Origin: NVTR01 sp036479015
GTDB taxonomy: Bacteria; Pseudomonadota; Alphaproteobacteria; Rhodobacterales; Rhodobacteraceae
Length of the DNA: 64,000 nucleotides
NCBI GenBank assembly: GCA_036479015.1
Contig: JAZGFB010000006.1
Location: 1 to 64,000 of the forward strand
Direction of reading: 5' to 3'
Position numbers and translations under genes: made by a program. Under the pieces are notes generated by a model. It was not told the origin of the DNA and ran no database searches. It saw nothing but the letters and a program-made list of their open reading frames with translations. Shown here one piece after another: positions 58,586 through 64,000 of the stretch; within the stretch, counting starts at the first letter, position 1; every line of letters begins with the position of its first letter.

Positions 58586-60706
58586 TTACTCTTCCGTAAC
58601 TTCCGCACCGGTTGCCTGGTCCACCATCTTCATGGCCAGCTTCACCTTACCGCGGTCGTCAAAGCCCAGCAGTTTGACCCAAACTTCCTGACCTTCTTTC
58701 AGAACATCCGACGGATGGTTCAAACGACGGTTTTCAATCTGGGACACATGCACCAGACCGTCTTTTTTGCCAAAGAAGTTCACGAACGCGCCAAAGTCGA
58801 CGATCTTTACGACCTTGCCTTTGTAGATCACACCGGCTTCCGGCTCAGCCACGATCGCATGGATCATGTCATAGGCTTTCTTGATTGCATCACCGTTTGG
58901 CGACGCAATCTTGATGATACCTTCGTCGTTGATATCGACCTTAGCGCCCGACACTTCAACGATCTCGCGGATCACTTTACCACCGGTGCCGATAACTTCC
59001 CGGATCTTGTCGGTTGGTACCTGCATGGTTTCAATGCGCGGTGCGTGAACAGAAAACTCTGCCGTGTCCGACAGCGATTTGTTCATCTCACCTAAGATAT
59101 GCAAACGCGCTTCCTTGGCCTGCGCCAAAGCTTCGCCCATGATCGCAGGTGTGATACCGGCGATCTTAATATCCATCTGCAAGGATGTAATCCCAGCTTC
59201 GGTACCGGCAACTTTGAAATCCATGTCGCCCAGATGATCTTCGTCACCCAGAATGTCAGTCAAAATCGCATACTTGCCGTCATCATCCAGGATCAGACCC
59301 ATGGCAATACCCGCAACCGGTGCCTTCAGCGGAACACCCGCATCCATCATCGACAGCGAACCACCACAAACAGACGCCATTGACGACGAGCCGTTTGATT
59401 CTGTGATCTCAGACACAACCCGAACCGTATAAGGGAAATCGGTGGCAGAAGGCAGAACCGCCTGCAAAGCGCGCCATGCCAGCTTACCGTGGCCAATCTC
59501 ACGGCGTCCGGTGAAACCAAAGCGACCAACTTCACCAACCGAATAGGGCGGGAAGTTGTAATGCAGCATAAAGTTGCTCTTATACATGCCCTGTAGCGCA
59601 TCGATCATCTGCTCATCGTCGCCAGTGCCCAGCGTGGTAATAACCAAGCCTTGGGTTTCGCCACGTGTGAACAGGGCTGAGCCGTGGGTGCGTGGCAGCA
59701 AACCAGTTTCCGCAACAATCGGACGCACAGTCGTTGTGTCACGACCATCAATCCGCTTGCCGGTTTTCACAACGTCACCGCGCAAAATACCCGCTTCCAG
59801 ACCCTTAAGGGCAGAACCAAGGTTGGCATCTTCCAGTTCAGCTTCTTTCAGCTTGCCCATGATCACATCACGCGCCGCAGCAACAGCCGCCGTGCGTTCT
59901 TGCTTGTCAGTGATCTTGAATGCTTTGCGCATTTCCTTTTCACCGGCCTTGGCCACAGCCTTGGACAGCTTGGAATAATCTGGTGCCTGGTAGTCAAACG
60001 GCTCTTTCGCGCAATCTTCTGCCAGATCAATGATCAGGTCGATCACTGGCTGGATCTGCTCATGGGCAAATTCAACTGCGCCCAGCATTTCTGCTTCGGT
60101 CAGCTCATATGCTTCAGACTCAACCATCATCACGGCGTCTTTGGTGCCGGCAACAACCAGATCAAGACGTTGATCAGGGTTGTTCTTCAGGTCGTGCATG
60201 TCGTCCATTTCAGGGTTCAGGATGTACTGGCCACCTTCAAAGCCCACGCGACAGGCGCCAATTGGCCCCATGAAAGGTGCGCCTGATATGGTCAGCGCCG
60301 CAGACGCCGCAATCATCGCCACCATGTCCGGGTCATTCACCAGATCGTGTGACAGCACTGTGCAGATCAGCAGAACTTCGTTCTTAAAACCTGGGACGAA
60401 AAGGGGGCGAATAGGACGGTCAATCAACCGGCTTGTCAGCGTTTCCTTTTCAGTCGGACGTGCTTCGCGCTTGAAAAAGCCGCCTGGGATCTTCCCGGCA
60501 GCGTAATATTTTTCACCGTAGTGAACCGTCAGCGGGAAAAAGTCCTGCCCCGGCTTTTGCTTTTTGGCAAATGTGACGTTGGCCATAACGCTGGTTTCGC
60601 CCAAAGTGGCGATAACCGAACCGTCAGCTTGCCGTGCAACCTTGCCGGTTTCCAGTGTTAGCGTTTCTTCGCCCCACTGCATTGATTTTTTGGATTCTTT
60701 AAACAT
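58586..60706 (-). CDS. pnp: Polynucleotide phosphorylase
   Basis: 3'-5' phosphorolytic exoribonuclease of RNA decay, 706 residues. Two RNase PH domains (MQWGEETLTLETGKVARQADGSV at the start, second with SSMASVCGGSLSMMDAGVPL), then KH (IREVIGTGGKVIREIVE near 552) and S1 (GVIYKGKVVKIVDFGAFVNFFGKKDGLVH near 615-645). The start is at 60706 behind GGAAAC; the annotated open frame extends 15 codons further. It follows rpsO in the usual order. Its S1 end is duplicated as a relic at 55980. Confidence 0.97.
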   Translation of the reverse strand: MFKESKKSMQWGEETLTLETGKVARQADGSVIATLGETSVMANVTFAKKQKPGQDFFPLTVHYGEKYYAAGKIPGGFFKREARPTEKETLTSRLIDRPIRPLFVPGFKNEVLLICTVLSHDLVNDPDMVAMIAASAALTISGAPFMGPIGACRVGFEGGQYILNPEMDDMHDLKNNPDQRLDLVVAGTKDAVMMVESEAYELTEAEMLGAVEFAHEQIQPVIDLIIDLAEDCAKEPFDYQAPDYSKLSKAVAKAGEKEMRKAFKITDKQERTAAVAAARDVIMGKLKEAELEDANLGSALKGLEAGILRGDVVKTGKRIDGRDTTTVRPIVAETGLLPRTHGSALFTRGETQGLVITTLGTGDDEQMIDALQGMYKSNFMLHYNFPPYSVGEVGRFGFTGRREIGHGKLAWRALQAVLPSATDFPYTVRVVSEITESNGSSSMASVCGGSLSMMDAGVPLKAPVAGIAMGLILDDDGKYAILTDILGDEDHLGDMDFKVAGTEAGITSLQMDIKIAGITPAIMGEALAQAKEARLHILGEMNKSLSDTAEFSVHAPRIETMQVPTDKIREVIGTGGKVIREIVEVSGAKVDINDEGIIKIASPNGDAIKKAYDMIHAIVAEPEAGVIYKGKVVKIVDFGAFVNFFGKKDGLVHVSQIENRRLNHPSDVLKEGQEVWVKLLGFDDRGKVKLAMKMVDQATGAEVTEE

Positions 60707-60910
60707 GTGTAGTTTCCTATTTGCGGGCACTCCCGGCCTTCCGGGTCCCACGTTTTCATAGCGGCCGAATTGCCGCCGACCCCTGAGTATCTTTGCGGGT
60801 GCCAGGGTCCAAGCACCTCATCTTACGATGTGCGCGCGTTTAGCGGAGATTGGGCGGGAAGGGAAGGGGGGGTGTATGTGGTGGAATGCCAGGCACGGGA
60901 TGTAGCAAAC

Positions 60911-60987
60911 CGTAGGATGGGTGCTCGCACCCATCACCAATCCGCCCACCAATCCAACAATTGGTGGGTGAAATCACCCACCCTACG
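60911..60987 (-). repeat. Dispersed palindromic repeat, copy 2
   Basis: A 77-bp copy, in reverse, of the element at 20470-20545. The two end hairpins are perfect here, and CCACCAAT/ATTGGTGG can form a third alternative stem. It lies in the rpsO-pnp interval and may affect the pnp leader RNA. Confidence 0.8.
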
Positions 60988-61130
60988 TCCTTCACTGCTC
61001 ATCCGTGCGCACAGTTAACAACGTCTCTCCCCCCAAATCAGCCCTATGAAATTCATATGGAAATCATATGGTTTTCATATCCGCCAAACCCCTTCTTTTA
61101 CAGGCATTAACCCACGATTCGCCGCCAGAA

Positions 61131-61158
61131 CGAAAAAACGCGCCCGAATGGGGCGCGT
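61131..61158 (-). terminator. Intrinsic terminator of rpsO
   Basis: On the minus strand ACGCGCCC and GGGCGCGT (61158-61151 and 61145-61138) form a perfect 8-bp stem with a five-base loop, followed by five or six T. It lies 30 bases after the rpsO stop, so pnp needs another promoter or read-through. Confidence 0.85.
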
Positions 61159-61188
61159 TCTGTAATCTCAAATTCGGGAATTCGGCGT

Positions 61189-61458
61189 TTACCGACGCAG
61201 ACCCAGACGCTTGATCAGGTCCTGATAACGGGCCTCATCCTTGCCACGGGTGTAATCCAGCAGCTTGCGGCGCAGGGCCACCATTTTCAACAGACCACGG
61301 CGACCGTGGTTGTCTTTTTTGTGGATTTTAAAGTGCTCGGTCAGCGTGGCAATGCGTGAACTTAGCACTGCGATCTGTACTTCTGGGGATCCGGTATCGC
61401 CTTCTTTTATGGCGAATTCTTTCATTAGGCGTGTTTTTTCTTCAGCAGGTATCGACAT
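61189..61458 (-). CDS. rpsO: Ribosomal protein S15
   Basis: Small-subunit ribosomal protein, 89 residues, the normal length. It contains the family core GDTGSPEVQIAVLSSRIATLTEH, HKKDNHGRRGLLKMVALRRKLLDY and ends RLGLRR. The start at 61458 follows a perfect AAAGGAG. The upstream extension of the frame is not used. Its own terminator separates it from pnp. Confidence 0.98.
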   Translation of the reverse strand: MSIPAEEKTRLMKEFAIKEGDTGSPEVQIAVLSSRIATLTEHFKIHKKDNHGRRGLLKMVALRRKLLDYTRGKDEARYQDLIKRLGLRR

Positions 61459-61595
61459 CGGGGGCTCCTTTAAAGCTAAGGGTGAATGGCACAAGCCGGG
61501 ATGTCGTCCAGCAAAGCCCGTGGAGGTATTGTTCATCCCAAATTAGATGAATGCGCGCGTATAGGCGATAAATACGCCAATGGAAAGTATTTAAA

Positions 61596-61871
61596 CTACT
61601 TCTCTGTATTCATCTGATTGGCAATCTCTGCTGCCCATTCACCGATGATCGGAATGAAATCAATATTGGATAGGAACTGGCCCAGTATCCAGACCAGAAT
61701 TGTCGCCCCTAGAACCGTCCCTAAACCAAAGGCCAAGCCTCTGATAAAGTTGAATATTATCAACTTTATTATTGAGTTGTGAAGCCTGACAAACCGATGG
61801 CTGTTAAGCCGGGATATTTCCAGCCTAAGGGCTGTCAGTTCCGCCCGATCGTCGTCGGTAATGCCGGTCAT
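61596..61871 (-). CDS. DUF5665 membrane protein
   Basis: A 91-residue protein with a charged N-terminal helix and a hydrophobic segment near 38-66 (IIFNFIRGLAFGLGTVLGATILVW), then IDFIPIIGEWAAEI. This is the family core; two membrane passes or a hairpin are possible. Function unknown. Single gene, starting at 61871. Confidence 0.85.
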   Translation of the reverse strand: MTGITDDDRAELTALRLEISRLNSHRFVRLHNSIIKLIIFNFIRGLAFGLGTVLGATILVWILGQFLSNIDFIPIIGEWAAEIANQMNTEK

Positions 61872-61987
61872 TTTCAGTGTCCCTACGCCATCTCAATTGG
61901 GGGGATGTATAGGCTTTTAACTACTTAGCACAACGACCTTCCCCGTTTCGATGTTAGGGTCGCTTCCGGTGGAATGTGAGGTGTGTG

Positions 61988-62623
61988 ATGGGTATCGCAT
62001 TGTTATTGCTTGGGCTTTTGCCCTTGATGTTTATGCCGGATTTTTCGGATGATGATTCTGATGCTGCCGGGGATGACGTTATTCCGGTGTTTCCGGGAAT
62101 TGAAGATGACGGTTTGCAGGATGATACCAGCCTGCTGGAGGATCCCGGTGATCAGGACGGCGATGTATCTGACGACCAAATGCCTGAAGAACCGGTCGAT
62201 ATTCTTGCGCCAAATGTCGAAAATGACCTGCCCGATGATGGCACTCAAAATCCTGACCCGGTCGATATTTTGGCCCCCTTGGATGACCATGATTTCCTAA
62301 CCCCGAACGACCCGGATGAGGGCGATGTTGTGTCGCCGGTGGATCAGATCGAATCCGATTCCGATACTATCTGGATCAACTTTGATGACGACGCCGGGCT
62401 TGGGTATTCCGAGATAGAAGATTTCCAATCCGGCCAGGATGTGCTGCATGTCCTGATCGCACCAGATATGGTGGTCGGGCCGCTGGATGTTGAGATTATG
62501 CAATCTCAAAATGGTTTAGATTCATTGGTTTACATAGAACAACAACTGATTGCGATCTTGAAAAATGCGCCCAATGCCAGCCTTGCAGACGTCTTGGTAG
62601 AGGTCGGCGTTATCGCCGCTTAA
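61988..62623 (+). CDS. Acidic membrane-anchored or secreted protein, RTX-like end
   Basis: A 211-residue protein: N-terminal hydrophobic segment (MGIALLLLGLLPLMF), then a long Asp/Pro-rich linker with repeated VDILAP blocks (two copies) and, after residue 120, a domain with GYSEIEDFQSGQDVLHV. That motif resembles the type I secretion or calcium-binding C-terminal targeting domain of RTX proteins. Start at 61988 with GAGG; GTG 61976 is possible. Converges on the DUF1643 gene, four bases overlap. Surface role inferred. Confidence 0.7.
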   Translation: MGIALLLLGLLPLMFMPDFSDDDSDAAGDDVIPVFPGIEDDGLQDDTSLLEDPGDQDGDVSDDQMPEEPVDILAPNVENDLPDDGTQNPDPVDILAPLDDHDFLTPNDPDEGDVVSPVDQIESDSDTIWINFDDDAGLGYSEIEDFQSGQDVLHVLIAPDMVVGPLDVEIMQSQNGLDSLVYIEQQLIAILKNAPNASLADVLVEVGVIAA

Positions 62624-63126
62624 ACCCATTCCCTGGGTTGTTCGGCATAGGCGATATACAGCGGATGCTTTGGGTGCCCGGCCTTGGTCAGACCCAGGTG
62701 GAGCAATCCGCAGCCTGTGCTTTTCAGCAACGTCGCAACGGCATCGCCCCGACCCTGATGTGCCCCATGTGCGCCCCATGCACAGATGATCTGATCCGCC
62801 CAGTCACAGCTGTCCAAAATTGCCGCGTCGTTTTCCGGGCCAACCGGATCAACCGCCCGGCGCATTTTCTTGGGGTCGGTGTCACGCCAGGCAAAAATAT
62901 TGGTCACCCGGAAGCCGCCAAACCCCAACGTCCGGGCCCGGCGTTCGCAGCGTTCCACTGTCGGGTCATTTTGCATCTCGGTTGCGGTTGATGGGTTCAG
63001 CATGATGAAATGCACCGTGGCCCCGGCGTCATGCCAAACCCGGGTCAACATATACCGGTATTTTTCGCACTCTGAATATACCGCCACACTGGCCGCGTCG
63101 CCCTTTTGGTGGGAGCGGGTGATCAC
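62620..63126 (-). CDS. DUF1643 protein
   Basis: A 168-residue soluble protein with FIMLNPSTATEMQNDPTVERCERRARTLGFGGFRVTNIFAWRDTDP across about 40-87 (cited here in parts as LNPSTAT, NDPTVERC and TNIFAWRDTDP), the DUF1643 signature, and ICAWGAHG. Function unknown; an uracil-DNA-glycosylase-like fold has been suggested by general resemblance but I cannot verify it. Its start overlaps the truB stop by four bases (ATGA). Confidence 0.9.
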   Translation of the reverse strand: MITRSHQKGDAASVAVYSECEKYRYMLTRVWHDAGATVHFIMLNPSTATEMQNDPTVERCERRARTLGFGGFRVTNIFAWRDTDPKKMRRAVDPVGPENDAAILDSCDWADQIICAWGAHGAHQGRGDAVATLLKSTGCGLLHLGLTKAGHPKHPLYIAYAEQPREWV

Positions 63127-64000
63127 TGATTGAAAACCCGACTGGGGTGTAATTCGCCTGATTTATAGATACCAACAGCCACAGCTTTGCCCTGGTAAGA
63201 GGCCCAGACCTCATCACCGTATTCGGCGTTTGACGTCAAAACCAAGCCCGGGTTGCCGTTTCTCAGCCGTGCCGCACCTTCGGCGCTGGCGATCAGTTCG
63301 GGCAGATCACACAATCCTACCTCTAGCGGTTGCAACAGCGTATCCAAGGCGGGCGTTCTGGCCATATCCTCAACATGTTGCAGCGTGGTGCCATCGGTTG
63401 CTTCAAACGGGCCCGACCACACCCGGTGCAGGTTTTTGACATGGGCATAACAGCCCAGAACCTCGCCGAGATCACGGGCGATAGATCGAACATATCCGCC
63501 CTTGCCGCAGATCATTTCAAGCTCAACATGGTCCGGGTCTGGGCGCGCTGCCATTTCCAGTGACTCAACAAATAGCGGGCGCGCAGATAGTTTAATATCT
63601 TCACCCTCTCGGGCAAGTTTATAGGCCCGCTCACCGTCAATTTTCACCGCCGAAAACTTTGGCGGCACTTGCATTACGTCGCCTACAAATGCGGGTAGAG
63701 CAGCCCGTATCGCCCCGTCATCCGGGCGCAGATCGCTTGACGAAATTGTCTCACCCTCGGCGTCATCTGTGTTGGTGGCGGACCCTAACCGCACCACAAA
63801 CCGGTAGGCCTTCAGCGCATCCGTAATGTAAGGAATGGTCTTGGTCGCCTCGCCAAAAGCGATGGCCAGAACGCCGGTTGCATCTGGGTCTAACGTGCCG
63901 GCATGGCCTGCCTTTTTTGCGTCAAATGCCCATCTGACTTTGTTGACTACAGCGGTTGATGTGATGCCTGCTGGCTTGTCCACAATCAACCAGCCGGAAA
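63123..64000 (-). CDS. truB: tRNA pseudouridine-55 synthase, N-terminus beyond window
   Basis: Makes pseudouridine 55 in tRNAs. The visible 292 codons start inside the protein (WLIVDKPAGITS) and run to the stop at 63123. Catalytic Asp is in HAGTLDPDATGVL; KFSAVKIDGERAYKLAREGE and GGYVRSIARDLGE are typical. The open frame continues to the edge of the window, so a few N-terminal residues are missing; a TTG at 63989 is not the real start. Cytoplasmic. Confidence 0.95.
   Translation of the reverse strand, partial: SGWLIVDKPAGITSTAVVNKVRWAFDAKKAGHAGTLDPDATGVLAIAFGEATKTIPYITDALKAYRFVVRLGSATNTDDAEGETISSSDLRPDDGAIRAALPAFVGDVMQVPPKFSAVKIDGERAYKLAREGEDIKLSARPLFVESLEMAARPDPDHVELEMICGKGGYVRSIARDLGEVLGCYAHVKNLHRVWSGPFEATDGTTLQHVEDMARTPALDTLLQPLEVGLCDLPELIASAEGAARLRNGNPGLVLTSNAEYGDEVWASYQGKAVAVGIYKSGELHPSRVFNQ

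Noticed and set aside
1..64000. tRNA, rRNA, CRISPR and attachment sites
   Set aside because: Gaps were read for cloverleaf ends, conserved rRNA words and regular direct repeats; none found.

Overview
The window looks like about 64 kb of chromosome from a Rhodobacterales (Roseobacter-group) alphaproteobacterium. The evidence is a CcrM-type GANTC methyltransferase next to rnhB, a Rhodobacter-type trimeric porin, several small families typical of this order (DUF2125, DUF3576, DUF4170, DUF5665), the alphaproteobacterial LexA box GTTC-N7-GTTC, and a G+C content that by eye is in the high fifties with AT-richer patches. I see no rRNA, tRNA or CRISPR array. The right edge cuts the N-terminus of truB.

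Layout. 0-2 kb: a membrane-anchored winged-helix protein and two small exported proteins. 2.1-3.6 kb: an AT-rich two-gene cassette of unknown function (soluble protein plus multi-pass membrane protein). 4-6.6 kb: rnhB, ccrM with clustered GANTC sites upstream, and an acidic protein. 6.6-16.1 kb: rluE, an AlkB-type alkane hydroxylase, mutY, DUF721 and DsbA-like genes, a lipid A/Kdo block (lpxK, waaA-like) running with DUF4170, an inositol-phosphatase-family enzyme and pmbA, then a HigBA-type toxin-antitoxin pair. 16-20.3 kb: DUF2125 protein, SDR, enoyl-CoA hydratase and flavoprotein. 20.3-20.8 kb: an IS3 transposase relic and a dispersed palindromic repeat. 20.8-26.1 kb: GST, holA, lptE, leuS, DUF3576. 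26-30.5 kb: porin, YggS-type PLP protein, L,D-transpeptidase-like protein, ribA, OmpR-type response regulator.

30.5-44.8 kb: an SOS-box-controlled divergent pair (Y-family polymerase and a small unknown protein), a hydrolase gene flanked by an xthA relic and intact xthA, a four-gene operon led by a Tat-signal FAD oxidase, a thioredoxin/LON-domain/Trm112 run, amidase, aminotransferase and ftsK. 44.8-52.5 kb: lolA, a lytic transglycosylase-like lipoprotein, hspQ, ggt, a partner-switching pair (anti-sigma kinase and STAS antagonist), thiolase, msrC and a low-GC pabB. 52.9-60.7 kb: a variable glycan locus between convergent rluA and pnp. It holds two cassettes (sulfotransferase plus two GT25 enzymes; FkbM methyltransferase plus GT4 enzyme) separated by a scar carrying a pnp 3' fragment followed by an rluA 3' fragment. 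60.9-64 kb: second repeat copy, rpsO, DUF5665, an acidic surface-type protein, DUF1643 and truB.

The most unusual items are the double-cassette glycan locus with its pnp'-rluA' scar, the two-gene cassette at 2.1-3.6 kb, the LexA-controlled small gene beside the Y-family polymerase, and the GANTC/inverted-repeat cluster in front of ccrM. All coordinates of motifs were read by eye; family assignments rest on remembered motifs, not on searches.
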